From positions 1-64,000 of the forward strand of contig NZ_JOCQ01000004.1 of NCBI RefSeq assembly GCF_000720725.1: a stretch of DNA of 64,000 nucleotides, read 5' to 3'. Of the stretch, positions 43,154 through 51,838 are shown piece after piece; position 1 is the first letter of the stretch, and every line of letters starts with the position of its first letter. The DNA is from Streptomyces rimosus subsp. rimosus (GTDB taxonomy: Bacteria; Actinomycetota; Actinomycetes; Streptomycetales; Streptomycetaceae). The position numbers and the translations under genes were made by a program. The notes under the pieces are model-generated. The model made no database searches. It saw only the letters and a list, made by a program, of their open reading frames with translations, and was not told where the DNA came from.

Positions 43154-43239
43154 CGGACCGGTGAGGAATCGAACCTCTACCCTCGTGACGACGGGCAACC
43201 GCTTCGGCCCAGCGCTTACGGCGCTACTCGTTCCAGACC
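43154..43239 (-). tRNA. tRNA-like element, class II length, atypical
   Basis: Minus strand. GGTCTGG can pair with CCGGTCC with one mismatch; T-arm GAGG-TTCGATT-CCTC is canonical. Between them are stems AGCGC/GCGCT and TGCCC/GGGTA, the latter like a long variable arm. No D-stem is found and U33 is missing from the best anticodon loop. It shares the octamer ACGAGTAG after the acceptor strand with the element at 39578. Confidence 0.38.
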
Positions 43240-43282
43240 TCACAGGGATAGCATCTCTGCTCCACATCCCTGATGTTCTTGG

Positions 43283-43927
43283 TCAGACTCCTCGGATGGT
43301 GTAGACGACCGCGGCGATGCGGATGTAGTTCTGGTCCAGGCCCTCATCATCCCGCAGTGCCTGAGCGCGAGTCTCCAGCTCGTCAGGGTCACCGTCGGAG
43401 TCGAGGCAACGCCAGGCCCCGGTTTCCGGCGCCCAGACGAGGAGCTGGTGGACTACGCCGGCCGCGTCAGCCTCACCAGGCTTGTGGTCCAGGACAATGT
43501 TCACCGCGTGGTCGTCCCGACTCTGATCGGTCCCAGCTCCCCGCTCGAAGCCCCCGACCGCCGTGTGCTGCCTTGCTATCGCCATAGGACAGCAGGTGGT
43601 GGTAGCAAGGCGGCACAGAGCATCGTCGGGGGCGTTGATCGCTGCCACGACGGCGCGGAGGGTGTTGGGGAAAGTGCGGTCGTATTTCGTCACTGCGAGA
43701 CCCAGCGCGCGGGCAAGAGTGGCACCAAAGCGCATATCGAACGCGTCGATCTGGTTGGCCGAACTGTCGAGGATGAAGACGTGAGACCATATCGGCGGTC
43801 GCAGTTGGTCAATCTGTTCCAGATATGGCACAGCCAGCTTCAAGATGCCTTCCCGTTCCAGCTGCGACTTGCCGGCCAGCGCGTGGAGGGCGTGCCGGAT
43901 GTGTGCCTGGTTGGTGGTTCGGATCAT
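43283..43927 (-). CDS. Phage hypothetical protein
   Basis: 214 aa. RTTNQAHIRHALHALAGKSQ, then WSHVFILDSSANQIDAFDMR and CRLATTTCCPM. Mixed alpha/beta; no family recognised. Follows a hairpin at 43988-44017. Confidence 0.65.
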   Translation of the reverse strand: MIRTTNQAHIRHALHALAGKSQLEREGILKLAVPYLEQIDQLRPPIWSHVFILDSSANQIDAFDMRFGATLARALGLAVTKYDRTFPNTLRAVVAAINAPDDALCRLATTTCCPMAIARQHTAVGGFERGAGTDQSRDDHAVNIVLDHKPGEADAAGVVHQLLVWAPETGAWRCLDSDGDPDELETRAQALRDDEGLDQNYIRIAAVVYTIRGV

Positions 43928-43987
43928 TAGTCAGGTCCCTCCCGTGTCCAACCACCGGACCCTACTGTCCGTGCGGCTCGATTTGGG

Positions 43988-44017
43988 GGACGGACGACGC
44001 TTCCACATCGTCCGTCC
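43988..44017 (-). terminator. 10-bp hairpin between leftward genes
   Basis: GGACGGACGA and TCGTCCGTCC form a perfect 10-bp stem with a 10-nt loop between genes 44039-44383 and 43283-43927. No T-run follows. Confidence 0.5.
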
Positions 44018-44038
44018 GACCAGACAAACCCACTCCAA

Positions 44039-44383
44039 TCAAATCGTGGTCATGAATGCGCTGACGGTAGCTATACAGGCCGCGATGTCCTCGGCAAGAG
44101 TCATACCGTCCGCGCCCTGGTAGATGAAGGTGCAGACCTCCGGAAGCTCAGGATCGGGCAGGTGGGCGATCACCAAGGGGCCAATGTGCTCATCGACGGG
44201 TTCATGCACGCTGAAATGCGGGTCGGTGACGTAGAGAACGCTGCCGTCGCTGAGATCGATGACCACGACGGAGTACAGAACGTCGGTGTAGTGAAGGCGG
44301 GGAGCGTATCCGGCCTCCTGAAATGCGCTGATAATGGTGTCGGAGACACGGGACTTGTCATTGACGTTGTCTCGTTCGGACAT
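44039..44383 (-). CDS. Phage hypothetical protein
   Basis: 114 aa. ISAFQEAGYAPRLHYTDVLY and VVVIDLSDGSVLYVTDPHFS; compact alpha/beta. Two nt from the next gene. Function unknown. Confidence 0.65.
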   Translation of the reverse strand: MSERDNVNDKSRVSDTIISAFQEAGYAPRLHYTDVLYSVVVIDLSDGSVLYVTDPHFSVHEPVDEHIGPLVIAHLPDPELPEVCTFIYQGADGMTLAEDIAACIATVSAFMTTI

Positions 44384-44385
44384 GA

Positions 44386-44622
44386 TCAGGCGTTGCCTTC
44401 CTTGCGAGGGTCGGATGCGTAGTAGGAGTAAAGGGCCGGCCCCGACGTCACACCGCAGATCATCCGCACCTCCATGCGGTCATGCAAGAAGGCGAAGCTG
44501 ACGTTGAGGCCCCGCATGTACTCCTTGATGTCCGCAACTGTGACCGGGACCGTGAGGGAGTTGGTGATCGCTATCTTCGACGTAACGTGCGTCGTGGCGT
44601 AGCGGAATGTCGAAGGGAACAT
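44386..44622 (-). CDS. Phage hypothetical protein, first of the leftward arm
   Basis: 78 aa; ATG at 44622 has AAGGAG 5 nt upstream. TFRYATTHVTSKIAITNSLT, C-terminus SYYASDPRKEGNA. It is the first gene after the 2.5-kb gene-poor region, so leftward early transcription should start to its right. Confidence 0.63.
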   Translation of the reverse strand: MFPSTFRYATTHVTSKIAITNSLTVPVTVADIKEYMRGLNVSFAFLHDRMEVRMICGVTSGPALYSYYASDPRKEGNA

Positions 44623-44639
44623 TTTCACTCCTTAGGGAT

Positions 44640-47198
44640 AGGTGAATGGTTGGCTGAGTGCCCGGCGGCGGATTGCGCACCGCTACACCCTGTAAATCTC
44701 GGGCCGGGACCAAAGTGCAAGGCGTGCTTGACCTCTCTGTTCTTATGGGAAGGGTCATCGATCAAGACACGCATGTGCAGGTGGGTTGGTGCCCAGACAA
44801 GTTGCGTCGCGGAAGACTCCCGTAGTCCGCCCTGCACTTCGTTCTCGTGCCGTCCAGTCCTCCCAGCCCGCTAAGCCTGGGGAGTACGGAATCTCAGGTA
44901 ACCCGGCCGTCGCCCATACACGCCCCGAATGCTGACGCGCGGTACTTCCCGGACCCTTGAAACGCTCTAGGACCTTATACACGTTTTATTTTTCGACGGT
45001 TGCTGTACACCTACCCCTGCCCTATTACCCATCGGGTTTCGAGCGCTAGGGGCGGCTATGCGTGCTCGCTTACTCCGGCTCAGGCTGAAATTTGGTTGCC
45101 TTACCTTCGTCGCTCGCGGCACGTTTCCACCGTCGGCAGTTCCGTTTGTCATCACGGAACAGACTTTCTCTGTTAAGCGTCAGTAGTAACGTCTCACGAC
45201 GGACCACGGACTATGTCAAGTAACAGCGCCATGCGTCATATCCGCAGCACGTCAGCTTTTGCCTATCGAGCGCGCTAGGTACAAAGGTGGCCTAGCTACG
45301 TCTAGCCGATAGGGACGGATAGCCTGATCCGTCGTGGTCCCACTGATCACGGATTCATGCTTCGCATTTCCCAGAACTGCACAGTACGCACCGCATGACT
45401 ACGAGGGCGACTTACTTAACCCCTACTCACGATGCGCCATGTCCTTTCGGACTCTGGAATACACGCATGGTTCCCGAAGGAACAGCGTTCCGAAATAACG
45501 CCATGGATGTGCCCGATATCGCTGGACACGGTTTGCCTTTGGTGCACCCAAAAGTACGGGCGCAAGTAGGCGTCATTCCGGCACGCTGTTGAGTTCTCAA
45601 AGTCCCGCCTTGGGTCAAGCCCTTGACGGCTAACGCTGACCAGGCTAGTGAAGCTGTGGTCAGTTGGTGCATAAGGCGAACCGCTTGCCGACCGTAAGGG
45701 CTCGGTGCCTTTCCGCCTGGCTCACCCTACCAGACCGACCCAAGCTGTGAAGCTGTGGTCAGTTGGTCGGTGACGCCCCCTTTCAGTTCGCGCCGTGGAG
45801 GCCGCTTGCTGATCGGTGGCCCGACTCTACCACACCGACACGAGCTGTGAGGCTGTGGTCAGTGCAGCAATTGAGTCACCCTTTCCGGCGCCTCCGTCGG
45901 GGAGTTCGCCCGCTCCGTGCGGGTTACTCGCCCCTTTGGTTCGCGCCTTCCTGGGTGTTCCTCCGCTCCGCCGTGGTGGCCGGTGCGGTGGAACGACGGC
46001 AACACTAGGGAGAGTGCCCCGTCGTGTCAACCCGTGGTCAGTTGCGCGATGTCGAGTGACGCCAAAACCCCTGCTCTCACACGGAAATCCGGGGTTGGGG
46101 ATGGCGCCTCAAGTGGCCCGTAGTGCCGCCTGAAAGCACCCGTGCGGCGCCGTGAGTCGCAACGCCGCCCCTGCTGGCCATCGATGGCTATGCGCGCACC
46201 CAGGCCCTTTGGGGGGCCTTGGCGCTCCACGTCGCGTGGTTGCCGACTGATGCCCCACCGGCGGGTGGCCGGCCCCCCGAAACCTGACTGGCAGTCAGTT
46301 GATCACAGGCGAGGCTGCCATAGCTGTGCGTGAGGTGGGGGTGGGCGACTGATCCTGAGTGGTCTACCTCGGTACGCGATTGAACGACCATGCCGCTACG
46401 CCTACGGTGCGTGAAAGGTCGGCGCGCGAAAGATTTCGGGGGTAGGGGGGAAAGTGTCCCTCTACCTCTACCTATACCCATAGAGAGGGAGTGCGGCCCG
46501 TGCCGGTGCCCGGTGCCCCACTGGTCGCGCTGTGTGTGTAGTTGCTCCCCGTGATGTCTGATGGTCCGTTCGCTAGGGGTGATGCCTAGCTGACGATCTT
46601 TCAGGTACGGCAGTATCAGCGACTTTCCGTGACTGAGGGCACCCTTACCTGAAAGCCTGTCAGTTTCGCTGTGTGTAGTCACCTCTCGTGGCCATTCGTG
46701 AGCGCGCTAGCACGAAGCGTAGGAACTGAAGGGGCGTCAGCTTGACACGGGGGAGTGGTGCGGCTAGCCCGTTCCGTGAACTATCTCCAAACCCTGGTTT
46801 GGTGGCAGTCATACGCGATGTAAGCGGGCATTGCTGGCTTTCCGGCTAAGGCAACTGACGTTGCGTCACCTAGTGATGTGTGCCACTAAGGCTGACCTAA
46901 GGTTGCACAAAGTCACCCCCCACCCTTAAACGATCTTGCCGAGCGAGGCCCCCCTGACCTCTCCCGCAGCGGGCGGTTCTACGCAGCGAGGCAGTATCGG
47001 CACGCTCCGTCAGTAATGCGCAGGGTGACGTCCGCGCAAACGATTGCGGTAACAGAAAGCTGCCGACGGCCCGTCAGTTATCGCTGCCCTGTGATCGGGG
47101 TGGAAAGTCAAGAACTACTTTCTGCGACGACAAACTGAGGGGCAGTCAGGTCAACGGAAAGTCGCTGAAAGCGTTTTGGGGAGCCGTAGGCTGCGGTC
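44640..47198. other. 2.5-kb gene-poor region
   Basis: No convincing ORF: the longer ones have Arg/Ser/Pro-rich translations and no ribosome sites. It holds three repeats (45649-45863), a TTGACA with 17-bp spacing to TAGCCC at 46742-46770, a hairpin around 46450-46490 (CCCTCT/AGAGGG), and many GTCAGTT-like words. Its place between the leftward and rightward arms suits early promoters, operators or the packaging end of the phage genome. Confidence 0.6.
45649..45863. repeat. Three direct repeats at about 100-bp spacing
   Basis: TGAAGCTGTGGTCAGTTGGT at 45649-45668 and 45748-45767, and a diverged copy TGAGGCTGTGGTCAGT at 45848-45863. The flanks of the second and third copies are also alike (ACCGAC before, TCACCC/TGACGCCCC and CTTTC after). 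On the minus strand each of these two copies shows TTCACA or CTCACA, 16 bp, then TAGGGT or TAGAGT, promoter-like. Confidence 0.7.
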
Positions 47199-47399
47199 AT
47201 GGCGGATCAAGAAGTCGCCGACCAGCAGGCGGTCGAGGCCCTGGAGGAGCGGCGCCGGCAGAGCGCACAGGCCCACGCCGACTGGCTCGCGCGCAGACCG
47301 AGCTGGCACGACTGGGGCCCCCGGCAGGCCACCGACCCGCGGAAGCGGCGGGCCATGGAGGGTACGGGGAGGTACGCCGATGGGCGCCGTGACGTCTGA
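47199..47399 (+). CDS. Small phage protein
   Basis: 66 aa. Charged helical MADQEVADQQAVEALEERRR then a Trp-containing WHDWGPRQATDPRKRR tail. It overlaps the next gene. No Shine-Dalgarno is obvious. First plus-strand gene after the gene-poor region. Confidence 0.5.
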   Translation: MADQEVADQQAVEALEERRRQSAQAHADWLARRPSWHDWGPRQATDPRKRRAMEGTGRYADGRRDV

Positions 47400-47796
47400 G
47401 ATGCGGGCGGAGATCGAGGCCCAACAGGAGCAGCGGCTGCTGCCTTGCTCGGAAACCCCGTTCCGCTCGGTGCCGGCTTGGGCGCAGTACGCTCCGGCTA
47501 TGAGTGACACCGCGGACTGGCCAACCACCACGACTGAAAAGATCCTCGCAGAAGTCGAAGGAGGCGCAGCTTGGAGGGCACGCCACGAGGAGATCGTGGG
47601 ACGCCTGGCAGACTCGATCGACTCGGCTTGCGATGCCATCTACGAGCTGCTCTTGAGGGGCCACACGGATGCCGACCGGACAACGACCGCTGCCCTGATG
47701 GCCCCCCAGCTCGTCAGGAACGTCGTGGAGGCAAGGCTCGCTGATCAGGTGTCGCGGCTGTCGGCAGCAGCCCGCGGCGAGTTGTCGAAGCAGTAG
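47380..47796 (+). CDS. Phage hypothetical protein
   Basis: 138 aa from an ATG with GGGGAGG 7 nt upstream; overlaps the previous gene by 20 nt. Helical: EMRAEIEAQQEQRLL, EEIVGRLADSIDSACDAIYE, and a C-terminal LADQVSRLSAAARGEL. Ends at the strong hairpin 47805-47832. Confidence 0.65.
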   Translation: MGAVTSEMRAEIEAQQEQRLLPCSETPFRSVPAWAQYAPAMSDTADWPTTTTEKILAEVEGGAAWRARHEEIVGRLADSIDSACDAIYELLLRGHTDADRTTTAALMAPQLVRNVVEARLADQVSRLSAAARGELSKQ

Positions 47797-47804
47797 ACAG
47801 CACA

Positions 47805-47832
47805 AAGGCCCGGCCGCACACGGCCGGGCCTT
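47805..47832. terminator. Bidirectional terminator
   Basis: AAGGCCCGGCCG and CGGCCGGGCCTT form a perfect 12-bp stem with loop CACA between convergent genes. Confidence 0.8.
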
Positions 47833-47844
47833 CAGCATGTGCAG

Positions 47845-48138
47845 TTACTGCGGGGTGTACTTGGCGAAGAAGTGCTGGGCGGCCTCGCGCTGGAACGTGT
47901 CCAGCTTGTGCGTCGGCTGGCCGGCCAGTTGCAGGATGTCCCACACGAACGGCGGGACGTCGAACCTCCTGCTGGGCGGCGTTCGGTCGATGATCTTTTG
48001 GCCGAGCTGGAGCAGCTCCTTGGGGTACTCCATGCGCCGGTTGATGACGGCCTGGTCCCACCCGTGCTTGGGCGCTTCTTCCACCAGCCAGTCGATGAAC
48101 GCCGCGGCGTCTAAGGGCCTTTCGTGTGCTTCAGACAT
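47845..48138 (-). CDS. Phage hypothetical protein
   Basis: 97 aa, helical: DAAAFIDWLVEEAPKHGWDQ, PKELLQLGQKIIDR, FQREAAQHFFAKYTPQ. Function unknown. Convergent with the 138-aa gene. Confidence 0.65.
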   Translation of the reverse strand: MSEAHERPLDAAAFIDWLVEEAPKHGWDQAVINRRMEYPKELLQLGQKIIDRTPPSRRFDVPPFVWDILQLAGQPTHKLDTFQREAAQHFFAKYTPQ

Positions 48139-48205
48139 AGCTATCGAGTACTCCTGTCGGGGATCGATCAGCGTGCACGGCTAGCCTTCGGGCAGAACAC
48201 ATCCC

Positions 48206-48901
48206 CTACGGTTGCTCAACGTGTTCTTCCGCCACTGCTTGATCCTCTTCATCCGTCCGCTCCGGCAGTCGATCGAGCAGTTCAGCCATGGCGGCACCGA
48301 GAACGTGTAGCCGGTCCCAACGGTGCTCGCAGTGCTGAACGACGGCCCAGTGCAACTTCCTCAGAGCCGCCGAGTGCTCTTTACCCCGGCACATGGCCGT
48401 GCGTCCCAGGTTGAGAAGTGCGGGGTGCAGACGGCGGTAGTCCCACTTTTGGACGTGCTGGTGCAGGCGTCCCCCTATGCGCACATCAAACTGCGTCATC
48501 TCCGTCCTGGTCGGCGTCGGCCACAGGTGTGTGATGACACCCCGCACGCCGTCGACCAGTTCCGCGTCGGCTCGGGCCGTGTCGTCTGCCAGGCAGGTGG
48601 CGAGCACGGACTGGGCGGCCACATGGCCGGCCAGCAGGTGTACTCCCACGTAGGAGGCCAGGTTGCCGCAGAGCCCCACCGCACAGCCCTTCCTATGCGC
48701 TAGTGCGGCCAGGGCGTCGTATCGCGGCTCTTCGAACGTGCCATGCGCGTGGTTATCACCAGCGAGGGCCATGGTCAGCAGCGTGGTACCGGTCCAGTAC
48801 CCGTCTAAGAGCTGCCCTCCCGGCTGGCCTGGATGAAGCCGCGGCGAGAGCCTGCTTAGCTGGCCACTCGTCTGTTGGAGACGGAAGATGTCGACGCCCA
48901 T
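48206..48901 (-). CDS. Hypothetical protein
   Basis: 231 aa. Helical, His-rich: ALAGDNHAHGTFEEPRYDAL, GVHLLAGHVAAQSVLATCLA, WAVVQHCEHRWDRLHVLGAA. No recognised family. Three nt after the next upstream gene, so co-transcribed with it. Confidence 0.62.
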   Translation of the reverse strand: MGVDIFRLQQTSGQLSRLSPRLHPGQPGGQLLDGYWTGTTLLTMALAGDNHAHGTFEEPRYDALAALAHRKGCAVGLCGNLASYVGVHLLAGHVAAQSVLATCLADDTARADAELVDGVRGVITHLWPTPTRTEMTQFDVRIGGRLHQHVQKWDYRRLHPALLNLGRTAMCRGKEHSAALRKLHWAVVQHCEHRWDRLHVLGAAMAELLDRLPERTDEEDQAVAEEHVEQP

Positions 48902-48904
48902 TTT

Positions 48905-49954
48905 CTAGGCTCCCTGGTCGTCGGGTGCACGGATCTCGTCCACATCCCGCTCGCCCAGCAGAGCCGTCAGGTGCTGCCGCACGACCTCGTCCTCGGCGAC
49001 GGCCCGCACCAGGCCGGGCGACAGGGGCTCGTCGGTCCCGTCCGCAGTCCCGGACTCGGCCGGCTGCGGGACGCCCCCGCAGATTTCTCGCCGGGCTCGG
49101 TCCAGAAGCTGCTCCATCTCCGCCTGAAGTTCGTCGCGCCGCCGGGCGAGACCGGCGATGCGGATGGCGGTCCGGTCGGCCTCCTCGCTGCCGTGGACGT
49201 AGCGCCCCTCCTCCCACGCGGCGGCGTAGCGCTCGCCCAGGACAGCGTTCTTCGTCGCGGTGGTTTCGGCCTTCGAGCGGCGCTCGGCTTCGGCGACCAG
49301 GTCGGGATCGAGGTCGGCGATGGCGTCATCGCCGCGGAGCCGGAACTGGGTGAGTTGCGCGGCGACAACGTCCAGGTGCTGAGCCACCGTCTGTGCGTAT
49401 GGGGAGTCGCCTCCGGAGCGCTGGATGCGGCCCTCGTCGAGGTAGCTCGTGCCCGCCCGCAAGCCAGCCGCCTGACGACGTGCACGCGCCGCCAGCTCCT
49501 GGATCTCAGCATCTCCGCCGGGGCCAGGCACCTTGCGCACCGAGTCCGCGATGCCGTGGAGGGCCAAGGCTACCGTGCGGTCGTTCGTCCGCTCGGCCTT
49601 CGTGGCTTTGCCCGCGGCCTGCTGCCGCAGTCGATCGGCTTGCGCATCGAGCACGTGGGCGTACAGCAGCATGTCGGGGAAGTGGTCTTCAGTGACCTCC
49701 GGCAGGTCTGCGCCGGCGACCTGGATGCGGTCGATCGTTGTCCCCGCGATGCCGGTTGCGCGGTGGATCACGGCCCGGCCGGCCATCCCCTCCTCCTTGA
49801 AAGCCCTGAGGGCCCCGCGGATCAGCGGATCACGACGGTCGCTTACCGCGGCAGCGTCGTCTGCGTAGCGAAGGCACGCGTCATAGGCGGCGTCAGCGTC
49901 AGGGAAGTAGAGCGCGGGATCTCCGCTCCACTCCTGCAACGAAGTGTTGTCCAT
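48905..49954 (-). CDS. Hypothetical protein with possible N-terminal HTH and long helical region
   Basis: 349 aa. DPLIRGALRAFKEEGMAGRA then VIHRATGIAGTTIDRI looks like a helix-turn-helix (about residues 40-76). The rest is helical and charged, coiled-coil-like. No good ribosome site; TAGCGT 8 nt before the ATG might be a leaderless -10. Two GTAGCGNNCGCTAC palindromes lie just upstream, which this protein might bind. Function uncertain; possible ParB-like or regulator role is only a guess. Confidence 0.6.
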   Translation of the reverse strand: MDNTSLQEWSGDPALYFPDADAAYDACLRYADDAAAVSDRRDPLIRGALRAFKEEGMAGRAVIHRATGIAGTTIDRIQVAGADLPEVTEDHFPDMLLYAHVLDAQADRLRQQAAGKATKAERTNDRTVALALHGIADSVRKVPGPGGDAEIQELAARARRQAAGLRAGTSYLDEGRIQRSGGDSPYAQTVAQHLDVVAAQLTQFRLRGDDAIADLDPDLVAEAERRSKAETTATKNAVLGERYAAAWEEGRYVHGSEEADRTAIRIAGLARRRDELQAEMEQLLDRARREICGGVPQPAESGTADGTDEPLSPGLVRAVAEDEVVRQHLTALLGERDVDEIRAPDDQGA

Positions 49955-49976
49955 GCTCGGCGACGCTAGCAGAGGA

Positions 49977-50013
49977 GTAGCGCGCGCTACAGTAAAATGG
50001 TAGCGATCGCTAC
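49977..50013. promoter_or_regulatory. Two GTAGCGNNCGCTAC palindromes
   Basis: Perfect 14-bp palindromes GTAGCGCGCGCTAC (49977-49990) and GTAGCGATCGCTAC (50000-50013), centres 23 bp apart. Identical outer halves and two-turn spacing are typical of a dimeric operator pair controlling the 349-aa gene. The rest of 50014-50137 shows nothing further. Confidence 0.7.
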
Positions 50014-50137
50014 TATGTGCGGGCGGTGGAGTCAGGGGTCGGATGGCCGGCCCCGTCCAGTCGCCGCTCCCTCGGGTGTCTGGGACCGGTGGGAGCAGAC
50101 CGCACGCCGTCTCCAGGAGTTCCGCGCCGTGCCGTCA

Positions 50138-50168
50138 AAGAGCCCCCGTCCTGGGGGCGGAGGCTCTT
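50138..50168 (-). terminator. Terminator of the membrane/XRE pair
   Basis: AAGAGCC and GGCTCTT with an inner CCCCC/GGGGG stem, followed by TTT on the minus strand. Confidence 0.7.
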
Positions 50169-50184
50169 CGTGCGTGCCGGGGTA

Positions 50185-50973
50185 TCAGACTGACTGCTGT
50201 TGCTTCTGGCGCTTCTCTCCGCGGATCTCCTTGAGCATCCGGATCGCCGGCATGGTCAGGCCCACGAAGAGGAACGCGATGGAGAGGCCGGCGAGTGCGG
50301 GGGAGACCTTTTCTTCGAGCTTGAGGTCCCAGGCCGAGCCCATGGTGTAGGCGATGAGGTAGCCGCCGCGGCTGATGGTGTAGGCGACGCCGAGGATGGC
50401 GGCGACGGTCGAGAAAGAGAATCCGAGGACGACGCCGGAAAGCGGCGGGTAGATGCCTCGTGCGGTCTTGGCGCACATGAAGGCCAGCTCGCAGCTGGTG
50501 ATGAACGTGTAGCCAAGGTAGAGCAGCAGGTACACGCGCACCTGTGCGTTGTCGGCCTGGGCGGTGATGAACTCGACGCCGGGCTTGGTGGCGCTGATCC
50601 AGACCGGGACCATGGCGGCGAGGACGGCGACCGCGAGCACGATCCGCTGGTAGATGGCTCTGCGGAGATAGTCCGTGGAGTAGGCGATGTCCACCATGCA
50701 GATCTGGAGCGAGAGGCACCAGAGGACGGCGCAGATATGTGCCAGCAACTTGGCCAGGTTGTCGACGCCGGTGAGATCTTCGGTGGCTTCGGCGATGGCG
50801 GGGATGGCAAAGAAGACCCCTACGGTGCATACGCCGAAAGCAAAGGTGATCGCCCGGTTCGTGACGTTTGGTGCGCGGCGGGCTCGGTAGTAGCAAAGCG
50901 CGGTGACAATGGCCCCGAGCGCAGTTACGGAGCCGAATATCGCGCCGTCGAGCGGTGTAGCGGTGCTGTTCAT
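50185..50973 (-). CDS. Seven-helix membrane protein (MAB_1171c-like)
   Basis: 262 aa with about seven membrane spans, starting IFGSVTALGAIVTALCYYRA. Short loops and a basic C-terminus (MLKEIRGEKRQKQQQ). The layout and its coupling (ATGA) to an XRE regulator resemble the MAB_1171c family putative transporters of actinomycetes, though the usual C-terminal domain is missing. Function unknown. Confidence 0.65.
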   Translation of the reverse strand: MNSTATPLDGAIFGSVTALGAIVTALCYYRARRAPNVTNRAITFAFGVCTVGVFFAIPAIAEATEDLTGVDNLAKLLAHICAVLWCLSLQICMVDIAYSTDYLRRAIYQRIVLAVAVLAAMVPVWISATKPGVEFITAQADNAQVRVYLLLYLGYTFITSCELAFMCAKTARGIYPPLSGVVLGFSFSTVAAILGVAYTISRGGYLIAYTMGSAWDLKLEEKVSPALAGLSIAFLFVGLTMPAIRMLKEIRGEKRQKQQQSV

Positions 50974-51491
50974 TGAGCGGGCTTGCGACCTTCCAGAGAA
51001 TCCGCGGCGTACCTCGCCGCTTGCTTCATAGTCCGCTTTCGGCGACGCGGAGCGGTATCGGATTCTGGACTCGGATCGGTTTCGATCTCTTCCAGCGGTA
51101 CGGCCGGCGCGAGGCCGAGCTGCTCCCTGCGCTCCTGGAGGTGCTGGACCAGGGCGTCGAGGTCGTCGAGGGGCAAGCCATCGAGATGTCGGAGGACGTC
51201 GCGGGCTCGCGGGCTGTGCTGGATGACGGTGAGGGCCTGGATGTCGTCCCAGCCGGGCAGGAGGAACGGTGCCGGAGCGTCGAGGACCGTGGCGAGCTGT
51301 TCGACGGTGGTCAGGGTGGGGTTGGTGTCTTCGCCCTTGCGCAGGTTCGCCAGCGACTGCACAGAGCCGCCTCGCGCGTGGCCGGGCAGGCTTCTGATTG
51401 CTTCTGACAGGGCGCGGGTGGAGATCGGCTTGCCGTCGGGTCCTGGGCGGCGTTTGAGCAGGTGAGCCAGCTTGGCCGTGAAGGTCAGCAT
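50970..51491 (-). CDS. XRE-family regulator
   Basis: 173 aa. Helix-turn-helix at about residues 5-75 (FTAKLAHLLKRRPGPDGKPI, STRALSEAIRS, SVQSLANLRKGEDTNPTLTT). C-terminal part is a helical QERREQLG segment and a basic tail. It could be the phage immunity repressor or a regulator of the membrane protein it is coupled with. An inverted repeat GACTGAC/GTCAGTC lies just upstream. Confidence 0.8.
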   Translation of the reverse strand: MLTFTAKLAHLLKRRPGPDGKPISTRALSEAIRSLPGHARGGSVQSLANLRKGEDTNPTLTTVEQLATVLDAPAPFLLPGWDDIQALTVIQHSPRARDVLRHLDGLPLDDLDALVQHLQERREQLGLAPAVPLEEIETDPSPESDTAPRRRKRTMKQAARYAADSLEGRKPAQ

Positions 51492-51504
51492 CGGACTCCT
51501 GGTC

Positions 51505-51524
51505 GACTGACGAGGATGTCAGTC
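51505..51524. promoter_or_regulatory. Inverted repeat upstream of XRE gene
   Basis: GACTGAC and GTCAGTC with a 6-nt centre, 14 bp before the XRE start codon: a likely autoregulatory operator. Confidence 0.55.
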
Positions 51525-51586
51525 CTCCTCGATACCTTCACAAGATCCCCCTGGCTCGCTCACTCGTGTTCCGCTGAACACTTTAG

Positions 51587-51614
51587 TTGACACTGCTGCC
51601 ACGGCCCGTAGATG
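51587..51614 (+). promoter_or_regulatory. Rightward promoter
   Basis: TTGACA, 16 bp, TAGATG: the best sigma-70-like match in the region, pointing to the small genes and recombinase on the right and divergent from the XRE gene. Confidence 0.55.
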
Positions 51615-51721
51615 ATCCGGGCGTGGTCGTATGGCGTGATCTATCGCCAGTGGCCTGTATGTCGGTTGTGTGCCCTCTCGTCGAACCGGGGGGAGGGGTC
51701 GTTCAGCGCCAGGGGGGAGTC

Positions 51722-51838
51722 ATGGGAGAAAAACGTGAGGAACGTTCGCATTTTTTCCGTGACCTGGGGTTGGGGTTGGGGGAGTCTGCTGGCTGGTGCG
51801 GCTGGCCGGCAGGCCGAAGTTCGCGAGGAGAGGCGTGA
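51722..51838 (+). CDS. 38-aa ORF coupled to the next gene
   Basis: MGEKREERSHFFRDLGLGLG with GGGGGGAG just upstream; its TGA overlaps the next ATG. The strong ribosome site and coupling support translation; function unknown. Confidence 0.42.
   Translation: MGEKREERSHFFRDLGLGLGESAGWCGWPAGRSSRGEA

Noticed and set aside
44645..44720. Possible tRNA-Tyr (contains CTGTAAATCTCG)
   Set aside because: No T-arm (GGTTCGA) and no acceptor pairing could be found; the resemblance is limited to the anticodon-like word.
45395..45592. 65-aa plus-strand ORF in the gene-poor region
   Set aside because: Amino-acid composition is passable but there is no ribosome site, no coupling and no known similarity; left as part of the non-coding region.
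46188..46682. 164-aa minus-strand ORF in the gene-poor region
   Set aside because: Translation is rich in His/Arg/Ser/Gly without fold-like pattern, and repeats and hairpins run through it.
48905..49954. ParB partition protein
   Set aside because: The ParB/Srx nuclease-like motifs (GERR, ENxQR) are not visible; only an HTH-like segment near palindromes, so the name was not used.
51587..51838. Full 83-aa ORF before the 99-aa gene
   Set aside because: Upstream part lies across the promoter at 51587-51614; only the last 38 codons have a good ribosome site and were kept.
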